Assembly: GCF_001269985.1 (NCBI RefSeq)
Contig: NZ_BBZB01000001.1
Span: 3,286,001 to 3,350,000 of the forward strand
Origin: Pseudoalteromonas sp. '520P1 No. 423'
GTDB lineage: Bacteria > Pseudomonadota > Gammaproteobacteria > Enterobacterales > Alteromonadaceae
DNA: 64,000 nt
Reading direction: 5' to 3'
The notes under the pieces are model-generated. The model did no database searches. It was not told the origin of the DNA and saw only the letters and a program-made list of their open reading frames with translations. A program made the position numbers and the translations under genes. Positions 1 through 9,757 of the stretch are shown here, piece after piece. Positions within the stretch are counted from its first letter, which is position 1. Each line of letters starts with the position of its first letter.

Positions 1-565
1 TGTAATTATCATTAACTTTAATATTTGCTTTGGGTAAGTCTGTAGAAAATATTTGTTCATATGCGATTTTAAGGTTATTTTGGTAATCTAACTTTGCAGA
101 AACCATTAATCCAATTTCTGAGCCTGCTTGCATTTTACTTGCTGAAATGATCGCTAATGATTTATTGTTAAATATATCGTGTCCCTGATAGGTTTTATAA
201 CGATATGAGTCAGTATTCGCAAAGCGTTGAAGTAATTTATTACCGCATGTTTTATCAATGCAGTTCACATGAATGTTAAACCCATTACTTTTTAACTCTG
301 TAGCGTAATCTTTAATTAGTTGGCTATAATGAACACCTTTGCCTTTTACTATATATGATGCGCCATAATACTCACCTGAAATTAACTTCGTAAAGTTTTC
401 AGATTTAATATCTGTGTCACGCATGTGTTTATAATCAACATAATTATATTTAGTTGAAGACTCTCTTTTAGAATCTGGATAAGGAGATAAGATCAGGCTT
501 TGACTGTTAGCGTGCGCATAACTCGATGCAAAAACACATACGGCTAGGTAATAAAAAAATTTCAC
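1..565 (-). CDS. Secreted protein, DUF4892-like, 3' end outside window
   Basis: An open frame of 188 codons runs from a GTG at 565 off the left edge, so the C-terminus is missing. GTG is chosen because AAGGA lies nine bases upstream and the first residues (MKFFYYLAVCVFASSYAHA) form a signal peptide; the ATG just upstream is in another frame and closes after 21 codons. The mature part starts SLILSPYPDSKRES and continues with a YVDY/KHM segment, which resembles the start of DUF4892 proteins, where an N-terminal domain is often followed by an OmpA-like peptidoglycan-binding domain. That domain would lie outside the window, so the family call is tentative. The product is probably periplasmic or outer-membrane associated. 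It follows dinB on the same strand after about 110 bp. Confidence 0.6.
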   Translation of the reverse strand, partial: MKFFYYLAVCVFASSYAHANSQSLILSPYPDSKRESSTKYNYVDYKHMRDTDIKSENFTKLISGEYYGASYIVKGKGVHYSQLIKDYATELKSNGFNIHVNCIDKTCGNKLLQRFANTDSYRYKTYQGHDIFNNKSLAIISASKMQAGSEIGLMVSAKLDYQNNLKIAYEQIFSTDLPKANIKVNDNY

Positions 566-677
566 GATACATTCCTTGTACTTTTTATGTCCATTTATAT
601 TGCTTAAACCAAAAGTTGCATATCAGAATTGATTTAAGCACCTGATATAATATATAAAATTCATCAAAGATACAAAC

Positions 678-1730
678 CTAACAATCAAAGCTAAGTTGCC
701 CTTCTGTATTTTTTTCTGGTTTTATGCCAACACCGACGCCTAACAACCGCACGCTTTTATACTTACCTCTAGCAAACGCTTTTTTTAGCAAAGCAGAAAA
801 TACATCAATGGATAAACCATCTGATACTTTATCTGCGGTTGTTGAAACAAAATCTGAAAACTTCACTTTAACGCTTAGTTTACTTATGCTGGTGATTAAG
901 TTTTGTTTCTCTAATCGCCTTTGTAACTCTTCTAATAAGCCTGGTAATTTTTCTAAACATGCTTGCTCTGTGTCTAAATCAAATTCATAAGTATGCTCTA
1001 CACTCAGTGATTTCCTTACACGCTCAGTGTGTACTTTACCTTGATAGTTACCCGCACATTTTTGGTACAAGTCATAACCAAAATTGCTTAAAGTGCGTAA
1101 CATCCAATCTTCGCCTTTATCTAATACATCTTTACCCGTTTTTAATTGCAAGGCTGATAAACGCTCAAGAGTCACTTTACCTACCCCTGGTATTTTACCT
1201 AAAGGTAAAGATGTTAGGAAATCAGCTATTTTATCTGGGGTAATAATACATTGACCATTTGGCTTATTTTCATCGCTGGCAATTTTGGCTATAAACTTGA
1301 TTGGGGCCACACCTGCTGATGCCGTTAAGCCTGTTTTATCAAATATCTTTTGTCTTATTTCTTGTGCCATTAACGTGGCACTGCCTGAACAAAGAGGGGA
1401 ATCTGTAACATCTAAATAAGCTTCATCAAGTGAAAGGGGCTCAACTAAATCAGTATATTGGTGAAATATTTCGCGTATTTGATTTGAAGCTTCTTTATAT
1501 ACCGACATGCGGCCAGGAACTAATACTAGGTGAGGGCATAATTGCAGGGCTTTATAATTAGACATAGCTGAACGTACACCATATTGGCGAGCAATATAGT
1601 TAGAGGTAGATATAACGCCTCTTCGGCTCTTGCCCCCTATAGCTAAGGGGACGTCACGCAAAGCTGGATTGTCGCGCATTTCAACTGCAGCATAAAAGCA
1701 ATCCATGTCTATATGTATAAATTTTTTCAT
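678..1730 (-). CDS. dinB: DNA polymerase IV (Y-family translesion polymerase)
   Basis: The 350-residue protein matches DinB in length. Catalytic carboxylates are visible in IHIDMDCFYAAVE (D8, with D10 nearby) and SLDEAYLD (D102, E103). Tyr13 occupies the steric-gate position, which is Phe13 in E. coli; an aromatic residue there excludes ribonucleotides. The palm, thumb (helix-hairpin-helix LGKIPGVGKVT) and little-finger regions follow in the usual order. The C-terminus carries a QLSF motif that fits a beta-clamp binding peptide. The enzyme performs error-prone bypass of damaged template and is usually SOS-induced; I did not find a convincing LexA box in front of it. It is transcribed alone from the minus strand, downstream of the nqrM terminator. 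Confidence 0.95.
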   Translation of the reverse strand: MKKFIHIDMDCFYAAVEMRDNPALRDVPLAIGGKSRRGVISTSNYIARQYGVRSAMSNYKALQLCPHLVLVPGRMSVYKEASNQIREIFHQYTDLVEPLSLDEAYLDVTDSPLCSGSATLMAQEIRQKIFDKTGLTASAGVAPIKFIAKIASDENKPNGQCIITPDKIADFLTSLPLGKIPGVGKVTLERLSALQLKTGKDVLDKGEDWMLRTLSNFGYDLYQKCAGNYQGKVHTERVRKSLSVEHTYEFDLDTEQACLEKLPGLLEELQRRLEKQNLITSISKLSVKVKFSDFVSTTADKVSDGLSIDVFSALLKKAFARGKYKSVRLLGVGVGIKPEKNTEGQLSFDC

Positions 1731-1785
1731 ACAGCTATTTTTACTGTTTATTTATACAGTGTCAAATTTAAATAATTTTAAACAC

Positions 1786-1808
1786 AAAAAAACCTCGATA
1801 AACGAGGC
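1786..1808 (-). terminator. Rho-independent terminator after nqrM
   Basis: Minus-strand hairpin with stem CCTCG/CGAGG (1793-1797 and 1803-1807) followed by seven U residues (1786-1792). It lies 25 bp past the nqrM stop and separates nqrM from dinB. Confidence 0.75.
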
Positions 1809-1832
1809 TTAATAGTCAAACTTTAGTTTGAA

Positions 1833-2045
1833 CTAAAGTATTTGATTATCTTTCCAAGATTGCTCTTTAGCCATGCGTTCTTTTCTACGATCACATGGAT
1901 CATCACAATCACAAGCTTTTTCAATACCCATGGCACCTAAACCACCACAACTACTTGCCATAGCTTTATTTTTAACCATCATACCTACAGCCATCGCTGC
2001 CGCAACAATTACCAGTAAAACAAATGTAAGAACAAAAAGTGACAT
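1833..2045 (-). CDS. nqrM: Na+-NQR maturation protein NqrM (DUF539)
   Basis: A 70-residue protein with one N-terminal transmembrane segment (about 3-22) and a cysteine cluster at C33, C45, C47 and C51 (SCGG, ACDCDDPC). This is the NqrM/DUF539 pattern. NqrM is known to be needed for assembly of Na+-NQR, where it is thought to deliver iron to the site in the membrane between NqrD and NqrE. All four conserved cysteines are present. The gene follows apbE by 134 bp on the same strand and closes the gene set nqrABCDEF-apbE-nqrM, so both known maturation factors sit with their target. Confidence 0.93.
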   Translation of the reverse strand: MSLFVLTFVLLVIVAAAMAVGMMVKNKAMASSCGGLGAMGIEKACDCDDPCDRRKERMAKEQSWKDNQIL

Positions 2046-2179
2046 AACTAGGCCCCTAAAATCACTAAATTGAAAAAGCTAAATTTCGTGGCGTATTATA
2101 CAGGTAGTACAAAACAATAACTATAGTAATTCAAACTTAGCTCAAAATAGCGTGACTAAAATGCGCGCTATTTTATACT

Positions 2180-3241
2180 TTATAAGTACGGCGCAAACTG
2201 AGGGCTTGAATATGACATTAATCCTTCAGTTGTTTTACTAATAAGGTATACAGCAATATCATTTTCTTCTGCGTATACTTTTGCTTTTTCAGTACCCATG
2301 ACCGTCAGAGCTGTAGCTAATGCGTCAGCAGTCATAGATGATGGGTGTAAAACAGTGACCGATACTAAATCTTGCTTAATAGGTTTGCCGGTTTCTGGGC
2401 TGATAATATGCGCATAAGTCTCGCCTTCTAGTTCGTAGAATATACGGTAGTCACCTGATGTAGCTACACTAATAGTCCCTAACTTCAGCTCTTTATGAAC
2501 TGCGCGCTGAAATAAAGATGGATCAGGCTGCTCAATTGCAATCCTCCATAAAGCGCCATTGGGTTTAGTACCACTTAGTCTTAACTCACCACCAATCTCA
2601 ACCATATAGTTGGTATAACCATTAATCTCTAATAATTCAGCGACTTTATCTACACCAAAACCTTTGGCTATCGCTGAGAAACTCAACTCTAATTCTTGGA
2701 TAGATTTTGTTAAACCTGCATTTGATAAGGATAACTTATCAACACCCATTTTTTCTTTAATACTTTCTAGTTGTTCAGCAGTCGGTACTTTTGTTGGCTG
2801 TTTATCTGGACCAAATCCCCATAAATCAATTAATGGTCCCATTGTCACATCAAAAGTTTTAGTACTTTGTGCTAGTCTAATTGATTCAGTCATAACAGTT
2901 CTAAAATCTGCTGATAAAGGAAAAACTGTACTTGCTTCTAAACGATTAAATTGACTAATTTCTGAGTCATCTATATAGGTAGACATAGATTGATTAATTT
3001 CAGCCAACAAATCTTTTATATCTGAAAATAAATTTAATGAACGAACTTCTGATTCCGGCACAAATACTTTTACAGTAAATGTTGTGCCCATCGTTTTACC
3101 TTGTAAAAGCACTTCTTGGAATTTTTCTTTTTTATTATTTGGCTCACAGCCCAACATTAAAAAGAGTGTTAACACCAATAAAAAGCTAAAAATCCATTTT
3201 TTATTGAATAAGAATTTATTAGAGATGTAAGAGTCCATCAA
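2180..3241 (-). CDS. apbE: FAD:protein FMN transferase ApbE (flavinyltransferase)
   Basis: The 353-residue lipoprotein has a signal peptide ending in a lipobox (LMLGC, Cys32), so the mature enzyme is tethered in the periplasm. ApbE family blocks include KTMGTTFTVKV, AIAKGFGVDK, EIGGELRLSG, HIISPETGKP and the metal-site region TADALATALTVMG. ApbE cleaves FAD and attaches FMN through a phosphodiester to a Thr of the S/TGAT motif. Its evident targets are NqrC (SGAT, Thr219) and NqrB (SGAT, Thr229) encoded upstream. A strong hairpin separates it from nqrF, so expression may need read-through or its own promoter in about 3245-3335. MMDS gives two possible adjacent ATG starts; the first is used here. 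Confidence 0.93.
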   Translation of the reverse strand: MMDSYISNKFLFNKKWIFSFLLVLTLFLMLGCEPNNKKEKFQEVLLQGKTMGTTFTVKVFVPESEVRSLNLFSDIKDLLAEINQSMSTYIDDSEISQFNRLEASTVFPLSADFRTVMTESIRLAQSTKTFDVTMGPLIDLWGFGPDKQPTKVPTAEQLESIKEKMGVDKLSLSNAGLTKSIQELELSFSAIAKGFGVDKVAELLEINGYTNYMVEIGGELRLSGTKPNGALWRIAIEQPDPSLFQRAVHKELKLGTISVATSGDYRIFYELEGETYAHIISPETGKPIKQDLVSVTVLHPSSMTADALATALTVMGTEKAKVYAEENDIAVYLISKTTEGLMSYSSPQFAPYL

Positions 3242-3341
3242 TATTTCCAGTTTAATTGTCGATTAGGTTCTAATTTATGGAATAAAAATTAATCATTTCG
3301 TATTAATTTATTGTGAAATCACTTCATTTTTCACATAAAAG

Positions 3342-3375
3342 AAGCTTGTTACCAGTATAAACCAGTAACAAGCTT
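3342..3375 (-). terminator. Terminator-like hairpin between nqrF and apbE
   Basis: Perfect 11-bp stem AAGCTTGTTAC (3342-3352) / GTAACAAGCTT (3365-3375) with a 12-base loop. On the minus strand it is followed by CTTTT; on the plus strand by five more T. It probably ends or attenuates the nqr transcript before apbE. Confidence 0.7.
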
Positions 3376-3433
3376 TTTTATAGCTTCAAACTATAAGCTT
3401 CTAATTAATAGTCGCTTTAGTTGAGTGTTTTAC

Positions 3434-4660
3434 TTAACCACCAAAGTCATCAAGTAAGATATTTTCATCTTCAACACCTAGCTCTTTAAGCATGCTGATA
3501 ACAGCGGCATTCATCATTGGAGGACCACACATGTAGAACTCACAATCTTCAGGTGCTTCATGATCTTTTAAGTAGTTTTCTAAAAGAACATTATGAATGA
3601 AACCAGTGTAACCTTCCCAGTTGTCCTCAGGTTGAGGATCTGAAAGAGCACAATGCCATTCGAAGTTTGGATTTTCAGCTGCTAATCCGTCAAAATCTTC
3701 AACATAGAACATTTCACGAACAGAACGCGCACCATACCAGAAGCTCATCTTACGCTTAGATTTTAAACGCTTAAGTTGATCGAATATGTGAGAACGCATT
3801 GGAGCCATACCAGCACCACCACCAACGAATACCATTTCATTATCAGTTTCTTTAGCGAAGAACTCACCAAATGGGCCTGAAATTGTCACTTTATCGCCAG
3901 CTTTAAGTGACCAAATGTAAGATGACATTTTACCACATGGTAAGCTTAAGTCTCTTGGAGGAGGCGAAGCGATACGCACGTTAAGCATGATAATGCCTTC
4001 TTCTTCAGGATAGTTAGCCATAGAGTATGCACGAATTGTTTCATCATCTACTTTAGACTCTAAATTGAAGAAACCAAAATGTTCCCAGTCACCACGGTAT
4101 TCAGCAGGTACATCAAAGTCTGCATATTTTACGTGATGTGGTGGAGCTTCAATCTGAATATAACCACCTGCACGGAAAGGAACTGATTCACCATCTGGGA
4201 TGCCAAGCTTAAGCTCTTTGATGAAAGTTGCTTTATTATCATTTGAGATAACTTCACATTCCCATCTTTTAACACCGAAGATTTCTTCTTCAAGTTCAAT
4301 TTCCATGTCACGTTTAACATTTACCTGACATGCTAAACGACAACCTTCTCTTGCTTCACCTTTAGTAATATGGTCAAGCTCAGTTGGTAGAATATCACCA
4401 CCACCAGATTTAATGTTTACACGACACTGACCACATGAGCCACCGCCACCACAAGCAGAAGATACAAAAATACCTGAGTCGGCTAATGCACCTAATAATT
4501 TACTACCTGCAGTTGTTTTAATTGCTTTATCAGCGTCTTCATTGATACCGATTGTGATATCACCACTTGGAACTAACTTTGCTTTTGCCATTAAAATAAC
4601 TAAAACAAGTAGTACCACGATAGCGGTGAACATACCTACGCCAAGAAAAATAATATCCAT
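3434..4660 (-). CDS. nqrF: Na+-translocating NADH:quinone reductase subunit F
   Basis: The 408-residue electron-entry subunit. An N-terminal membrane anchor (about 3-25) is followed by a 2Fe-2S ferredoxin domain with ligands C70, C76, C79 and C111 ([12 protein letters not shown], then ACQVNV). The FAD domain shows [11 protein letters not shown], and the NAD-binding domain shows [11 protein letters not shown] and the C-terminal YMCGPPMM region. It oxidises cytoplasmic NADH on FAD and passes electrons to the 2Fe-2S centre and on to the NqrD/E iron site. Last gene of the nqr operon, 13 bp after nqrE. All expected cofactor ligands are present. Confidence 0.98.
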   Translation of the reverse strand: MDIIFLGVGMFTAIVVLLVLVILMAKAKLVPSGDITIGINEDADKAIKTTAGSKLLGALADSGIFVSSACGGGGSCGQCRVNIKSGGGDILPTELDHITKGEAREGCRLACQVNVKRDMEIELEEEIFGVKRWECEVISNDNKATFIKELKLGIPDGESVPFRAGGYIQIEAPPHHVKYADFDVPAEYRGDWEHFGFFNLESKVDDETIRAYSMANYPEEEGIIMLNVRIASPPPRDLSLPCGKMSSYIWSLKAGDKVTISGPFGEFFAKETDNEMVFVGGGAGMAPMRSHIFDQLKRLKSKRKMSFWYGARSVREMFYVEDFDGLAAENPNFEWHCALSDPQPEDNWEGYTGFIHNVLLENYLKDHEAPEDCEFYMCGPPMMNAAVISMLKELGVEDENILLDDFGG

Positions 4661-4673
4661 TTTCTATCGCCCT

Positions 4674-5282
4674 TTAAAGTGAAATACCAGAGAATGACAT
4701 AAAGCCAAGACCCATAAGACCAACGGTGATGAACGTAATACCTAAGCCACGAAGACCATCAGGGATATCAGAATATTTCATCTTTTCACGAATACCAGCT
4801 AATGTAGCAATCGCAAGCGCCCAACCAACACCAGCACCAATACCATATACAACTGACTCACCAAAGTTATAGTTACGTTCAACCATGAATGCTACTGCAC
4901 CAAAGATTGCACAGTTAACTGTGATAAGTGGTAAGAAGATACCTAGTGCGTTGTATAACGCAGGGAAGAAGTTATCTAAAGCCATTTCAACAATTTGTAC
5001 TAAAGCAGCAATAACACCGATAAACGTTAAGTAACGTAAGAAGCTTAAATCAGCTTCTGGGTAACCTAACCATTCAAGAGAACCCGGTGCTAATACAGCG
5101 TGGTAAACTAAGTTATTTACCGGTACAGCAATACCTAATACAAAGATAACTGCAACACCAAGACCAATTGCTGTAGTTACTTTTTTAGATACAGCTAAGA
5201 AAGTACACATACCAAGGAAGAATGATAATGCTAAGTTTTCTACGAAAACCGCTTTTACAAATAAACTAATATAATGTTCCAT
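4674..5282 (-). CDS. nqrE: Na+-translocating NADH:quinone reductase subunit E
   Basis: The 202-residue protein has six predicted transmembrane helices and belongs to the NqrDE/RnfAE family. It carries the conserved half-helix cysteines C26 ([10 protein letters not shown]) and C124 ([10 protein letters not shown]), which with two Cys of NqrD coordinate the iron centre inside the membrane. Together with NqrD it forms an inverted-topology pair. It lies 10 bp after nqrD and 13 bp before nqrF. No anomaly seen. Confidence 0.97.
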   Translation of the reverse strand: MEHYISLFVKAVFVENLALSFFLGMCTFLAVSKKVTTAIGLGVAVIFVLGIAVPVNNLVYHAVLAPGSLEWLGYPEADLSFLRYLTFIGVIAALVQIVEMALDNFFPALYNALGIFLPLITVNCAIFGAVAFMVERNYNFGESVVYGIGAGVGWALAIATLAGIREKMKYSDIPDGLRGLGITFITVGLMGLGFMSFSGISL

Positions 5283-5292
5283 TATTATCCCC

Positions 5293-5922
5293 TTAAGCCT
5301 TTTCTACTTGGTCTTTCTTATAAGTACGTAGTACCCATATGAATAAACCAATAATGAAGAAAGAACTTGGTGGTAAGATCAATAGACCCATAGGATGGTA
5401 CCAACCACCGTCTGCAACTAATGGAATAATTGAAACATCAAATAATGTTCCTTTACCGAATAGTTCACGAATAAAACCAACAGTTAATAGTACTACGCCG
5501 TAACCTAAACCATTACCTAAACCATCAACAAATGACATCATAGGACCAGTTTTCATAGCGTATGCTTCAGCACGACCCATTACGATACAGTTAGTAATGA
5601 TTAGGCCAACAAATACTGAAAGCTCTTTTGCCGTTGCATAAGAGTATGCTTGTAATACTTGGTCTACGATAATTACAACAGATGCGATAATCGTCATTTG
5701 AACAATAATACGTACACTTGAAGGTATGTGGTTACGTAGCATTGAAATAAACATGCTTGAAAATGCAGTTACAACCATTACAGCCATAGTCATTATCAAA
5801 GCATTTTTTAAGCTTGAAGTTACCGCTAATGCAGAACAAACACCTAGTACTTGTAATGCGATTGGGTTATTAGCAAATACAGGGCCTAACAGCGCCTGTT
5901 TGATTTCTTTAGAATCAGCCAT
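5293..5922 (-). CDS. nqrD: Na+-translocating NADH:quinone reductase subunit D
   Basis: The 209-residue protein has six predicted membrane helices of the NqrDE/RnfAE type and conserved cysteines C29 ([10 protein letters not shown]) and C112 ([10 protein letters not shown]). These supply half of the ligands for the NqrD/E iron centre. The start codon overlaps the nqrC stop by one base (TAATG), consistent with translational coupling. Confidence 0.97.
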   Translation of the reverse strand: MADSKEIKQALLGPVFANNPIALQVLGVCSALAVTSSLKNALIMTMAVMVVTAFSSMFISMLRNHIPSSVRIIVQMTIIASVVIIVDQVLQAYSYATAKELSVFVGLIITNCIVMGRAEAYAMKTGPMMSFVDGLGNGLGYGVVLLTVGFIRELFGKGTLFDVSIIPLVADGGWYHPMGLLILPPSSFFIIGLFIWVLRTYKKDQVEKA

Positions 5923-6677
5923 TAGTTCAACGCTCCTTTACGAACTTCTGCAAGGAAAGGACCGAAGCCGTTTTCACCTGTCCAGAATTTAAACGTATTA
6001 TCAACACCGATTGAAGTTAAAGTAGCACCAGAAAGGCCATCTAACTTATTCACGTCATTACCTGTGTAACCTTTAAGTACATCAACAGGAAGCTGTTTAC
6101 CAGCCCAAGTTGAAACCCATTTAGGGTTTTGAATCTCGCCGCCTAGACCAGGAGTTTCATTGTGCTTGTAAAAGTTAATGTTTTTAACAGTAGTCGTATC
6201 AGTATCAAGTGCGATAAAACCAAACATAACACCCCATAAACCATAACCTTGTACAGGTAAAATGATTGTGTTTACTTTGCCATTTTCTTTTACAAAGTAC
6301 ACAGGTGATTCATCAGTCATACGCTGAATACCAGCTTTGTCTTCAATACCTAACTCTTTTAAAGATTTAGATATTTTCTGATCAAATTTGCTTTTTTCAA
6401 AATCAAAGCTATTTGGATCAGTATCAACAAACTTACCTGTTTTCATGTTAACTACTTTAGCTTCAACATTTTGACCGAAGATAGCTTGAATATCATCGCC
6501 AGATTTCACTTCAATGCCAGCAGCAGCTAAGATATTTGTTTGAACATCTATTGCTTTGTTTAAATCTTGAAGTGGACGAAGTTTAACAGCTGCGCTTGAT
6601 ACTAAAATAGCACACACTAGACATAATCCAACTACAACACCAAGCGTTTTACCGATTGTTTCTTTATTACTAGACAT
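5922..6677 (-). CDS. nqrC: Na+-translocating NADH:quinone reductase subunit C
   Basis: The 251-residue protein has one N-terminal transmembrane anchor (about 10-31) and a periplasmic flavin domain. The flavinylation motif SGAT occupies residues 216-219, with Thr219 the covalent FMN site used by ApbE. The surrounding block ([11 protein letters not shown]) is typical. It transfers electrons between the NqrD/E iron centre and NqrB-bound FMN. Its start overlaps the nqrB 3' end by 8 bp. Confidence 0.97.
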   Translation of the reverse strand: MSSNKETIGKTLGVVVGLCLVCAILVSSAAVKLRPLQDLNKAIDVQTNILAAAGIEVKSGDDIQAIFGQNVEAKVVNMKTGKFVDTDPNSFDFEKSKFDQKISKSLKELGIEDKAGIQRMTDESPVYFVKENGKVNTIILPVQGYGLWGVMFGFIALDTDTTTVKNINFYKHNETPGLGGEIQNPKWVSTWAGKQLPVDVLKGYTGNDVNKLDGLSGATLTSIGVDNTFKFWTGENGFGPFLAEVRKGALN

Positions 6678-7872
6678 TGCGTGCTAACCTCCGTTTGATA
6701 TTCGACTGTACAACGAAGTGATCGAATAACGGTGCAAACAAGTTAGCGAAAAGAATTGCTAACATCATACCTTCTGGGTATGCAGGGTTTACAACACGGA
6801 TCATCACAACCATAAAACCAATTAAAGCACCATAGCACCATTTACCTTTGTTAGTGAAAGCTGCTGATACTGGGTCTGTTGCCATGAAGAACATACCAAA
6901 AGCAAAACCACCTAGTACTAAATGCCAATGCCAAGGCATAGCAAACATTTGATTCGTATCAGAACCCACTGCGTTTAGTAGTAAAGAAGTTGCGATCATA
7001 CCAATCATTACACCAGACACGATGCGCCATGAAGCAATACGTACGTACATAATGAACAAACCACCAATCGCTAAGGCTAAAGTTGATGTTTCACCCATTG
7101 AACCTGGAATAAATCCATAAAATGCATTTAACCATGCATTCATATCAGAAAAATCAATCGAACCAATAACACCTTGTGCAAGCATAGTTGCACCAGAGAA
7201 GTTATCTACTGCAGTCCAAACTGTATCACCGGAAATTGCTGCTGGATATGCAAAGAATAAGAATGCACGGCCCGATAAAGCTGGGTTTAAGAAGTTACGA
7301 CCTGTACCACCAAATACTTCTTTGGCGATTACAACACCAAAAGTAATACCTAATGCGACTTGCCATAATGGGATAGTTGCAGGCAGGATCAGTGAAAACA
7401 ATACTGAAGTAACAAAGAAACCTTCATTTACTTCATGTTTACGAATACCAGCAAATAATACTTCCCAGAAACCACCAACTATAAAGATAGTTGCGTAAAT
7501 AGGTAGATAATGACATGCACCATAAAACATTTTGGCGCCCCATGCTGATGATGCAGTTAATTCACCACCGAACATTTGGAACAAACCAACCTGCCAGCTA
7601 TCAGCTAAAACAGCGCCGCCAGCAAGTGCGTCAGCAGCTTGATGACCAATGTTAAACATACCAAAAAACATAGCTGGGAATGTTGCCATCCAAACTAAGA
7701 TCATAATACGTTTAAGGTCGATATTATCACGTACGTGAGAACCGTTTTTAGTTACGAAACCTGGAGTATAGAAAATAGTTGCAGCTGCTTCGTAAAGCAC
7801 AAACCACTTTTCGTATTTACCACCTGGTTCAAAATTAGGTTCAATCTTTTCTAAATAATTCTTTAAGCTCAT
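6670..7872 (-). CDS. nqrB: Na+-translocating NADH:quinone reductase subunit B
   Basis: The start is set at ATG 7872 ([19 protein letters not shown]), giving 400 residues. An upstream in-frame ATG at 7905 would add 11 residues lying inside nqrA and is not supported by family alignment, while GAAGGAAGG precedes the chosen ATG. The protein is a polytopic membrane subunit, homologous to RnfD, which carries the Na+ path, a covalent FMN on Thr229 ([13 protein letters not shown] 226-229), non-covalent riboflavin and the quinone-reduction region. It begins 2 bp after the nqrA stop, which suggests coupling. Confidence 0.97.
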   Translation of the reverse strand: MSLKNYLEKIEPNFEPGGKYEKWFVLYEAAATIFYTPGFVTKNGSHVRDNIDLKRIMILVWMATFPAMFFGMFNIGHQAADALAGGAVLADSWQVGLFQMFGGELTASSAWGAKMFYGACHYLPIYATIFIVGGFWEVLFAGIRKHEVNEGFFVTSVLFSLILPATIPLWQVALGITFGVVIAKEVFGGTGRNFLNPALSGRAFLFFAYPAAISGDTVWTAVDNFSGATMLAQGVIGSIDFSDMNAWLNAFYGFIPGSMGETSTLALAIGGLFIMYVRIASWRIVSGVMIGMIATSLLLNAVGSDTNQMFAMPWHWHLVLGGFAFGMFFMATDPVSAAFTNKGKWCYGALIGFMVVMIRVVNPAYPEGMMLAILFANLFAPLFDHFVVQSNIKRRLARNV

Positions 7873-7874
7873 TA

Positions 7875-9218
7875 TTAGCCTTCCTTCTCGATTGTATTCA
7901 GGCAATCACGAAGAATTACGCCATATTCGTATTTACCTGGGCAAACGAAAGTACATAACGCTAAATCTTCTTCATCTAATTCAAGTGCACCTAAAGAAAC
8001 AGCACTATCAAGATCACGTACAATTAAATCACGTAATAAATGAGTTGGAAGGATATCTAACGGCATGATGCGCTCGTAGTTACCAATCGGTACCATAGAA
8101 CGTTCAGAACCACCTGTAGAAGTCGTCATATTAAATAGACGCTTAGGCGATAAATGCGATAAGAAAGTACGAGTTACTGAGAATTTCTTCGAACCTGGAG
8201 CGATCCACCCGAATAATTCTTTTTCACGACCTTCAGCTAATACTGATACTTGACTATGGTAACGACCAAGGTAAGCATGTGGACCGCTTGCAGTAGAACC
8301 AGATAATACTGAACCAGAAATAATACGGTTTTCGCCGTCTTCTAATTCACCACTAACTAAATCATCAAGATTAGCACCAAGTTTTGTTTTAACTAAACGT
8401 GGGTTCTTAACTGCAGGACCTGCAACTGAGATAACACGGTCAGTGAAAATTTCACCTGTAAGGAAAAGCTTACCAAACGCAATCACGTCTTGGTAACCTA
8501 AGTGCCATACTTGCTTGTCAGCTGATACTGGATCTAAGTTATGGATATGTGTACCCACAAGACCCGCTGGGTGAACACCTGCAAACTCTTGTACTTCAAC
8601 TGAAGCAACTGAAGAGTTTGGAATTGACGTTCCAGCTTGTTTACAAACAAAAACCTTACCATCTGTCAAACGTGAAACCACAGATAGACCCGCTTCAAAA
8701 GCTTCGCTATTTTCACCGATCACAACAACTGGATCAACGGCTAATGGATTAGTATCCATTGCGGTTACAAAGATTGAACTAGGCGTTGCATCTAAAGCAG
8801 GCACTTTACTGAATGGTCTAGTGCGCATTGCTGTCCACTGTCCCGATTCAACAAGTACATTTTGAACTTTTTCACGATCTAGCGTCGCAAGCGAATCTAA
8901 AGTGAAAGAATCAAAAGTGATTTGCTCATTGCCATCGACTTCGATAACAACGGATTGCAAAACACGCTTTGCACCACGGTTAATCTCTTTAACAACACCC
9001 GAAGCTGTTGCTGTGAATTTTACGCCAGGAGTCTTTTTATCTGAAAAAAGAACTTGGCCTTTTTTGACTTGGTCACCCAATCGAACTTGCATGGACGGAC
9101 GCATTCCAATAAATTCCTCACCAAGCACGGCAACTCGTTTAACGGCAGAGCCGTCATGAATTACTTGCTGTGGTGCACCTTCTATTGGAAGATCCAGACC
9201 TTTTTTTATATTGATCAT
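7875..9218 (-). CDS. nqrA: Na+-translocating NADH:quinone reductase subunit A
   Basis: The start is set at ATG 9218 ([14 protein letters not shown]), giving 447 residues, very close to characterised NqrA proteins. The ATG four codons upstream (MQVSM) is an alternative, but neither has a strong Shine-Dalgarno sequence. NqrA is a peripheral cytoplasmic subunit related to RnfC that contacts NqrB and takes part in quinone binding. It contains the barrel-sandwich segment near the N-terminus ([15 protein letters not shown]) and the ICP-like region [20 protein letters not shown]. First gene of the operon. Confidence 0.97.
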   Translation of the reverse strand: MINIKKGLDLPIEGAPQQVIHDGSAVKRVAVLGEEFIGMRPSMQVRLGDQVKKGQVLFSDKKTPGVKFTATASGVVKEINRGAKRVLQSVVIEVDGNEQITFDSFTLDSLATLDREKVQNVLVESGQWTAMRTRPFSKVPALDATPSSIFVTAMDTNPLAVDPVVVIGENSEAFEAGLSVVSRLTDGKVFVCKQAGTSIPNSSVASVEVQEFAGVHPAGLVGTHIHNLDPVSADKQVWHLGYQDVIAFGKLFLTGEIFTDRVISVAGPAVKNPRLVKTKLGANLDDLVSGELEDGENRIISGSVLSGSTASGPHAYLGRYHSQVSVLAEGREKELFGWIAPGSKKFSVTRTFLSHLSPKRLFNMTTSTGGSERSMVPIGNYERIMPLDILPTHLLRDLIVRDLDSAVSLGALELDEEDLALCTFVCPGKYEYGVILRDCLNTIEKEG

Positions 9219-9680
9219 AGACACTTGCATTACATTAAAGGAAAGAAACTGTTCATCTAACCGGCCACGTAATCTAACTTAAAAAAGCAACCCAACTTTT
9301 TATAAGCTCCCGTAAAGGTGCCTCATTTGAAGTTCAAATTTCAAACAAGAAAAGACTACACAGCGAAACTAAAATAATTTGCGGGATTTTAACATTAAAA
9401 CCCTAGTCTTTGCGAGGGCATATTTGAAATTAATGCTTACAAATTAACTAATTTATATTAAAAACAAACATGCCTAATTTTCACCCAATAATTAAGCATA
9501 GACTAAAGTCTAAAAAAGATACTTTTTTTTATTAAAAACGTACGATTAACGACTGTTATTGAGAATAACTATCAATAACTCTACTAACCAGTTTATTATT
9601 GAAAAATTTTCATGATATGAGCTTATAGCTAAATATAGAAACGTTTTTCAGTGCAATTTATTAATTAAAATTTAGGCATA
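9219..9680 (-). promoter_or_regulatory. Upstream region of the nqr operon
   Basis: About 460 bp with no ORF worth calling. On the minus strand it holds a 6-1-6 palindrome TTTGAA-C-TTCAAA at 9326-9338, a hairpin at 9383-9403 (GGG then TTTTAA paired with TTAAAA then CCC, one bulged A), and a Fur-like site at 9560-9574. I could not place a confident -35/-10 pair. The length suggests a long leader or several promoters. Confidence 0.4.
9560..9574. promoter_or_regulatory. Candidate Fur box upstream of nqrA
   Basis: TGAGAATAACTATCA matches the 7-1-7 Fur consensus TGATAAT-N-ATTATCA at 12 of 14 positions. It lies about 340 bp upstream of the nqrA start and 110 bp past the fabV terminator. Iron control of an iron-rich respiratory complex is plausible, but AT-rich DNA gives such matches by chance. 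Confidence 0.35.
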
Positions 9681-9714
9681 AAAAAACCACTTACCTCAAC
9701 CAAGATAAGTGGTT
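9681..9714 (-). terminator. Rho-independent terminator after fabV
   Basis: Minus-strand stem AACCACTTA / TAAGTGGTT (9685-9693 and 9706-9714) with a 12-base loop, followed by a U tract (9681-9686). Located 44 bp after the fabV stop. Confidence 0.8.
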
Positions 9715-9757
9715 CTTCTGAGCATAAATTAAATATCTAAGCTAAAAATATGTTTGC

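Noticed and set aside
7873..7905. Eleven-codon extension of nqrB
   Set aside because: Overlaps nqrA and is absent from the family; the ATG at 7872 has a strong ribosome binding site.
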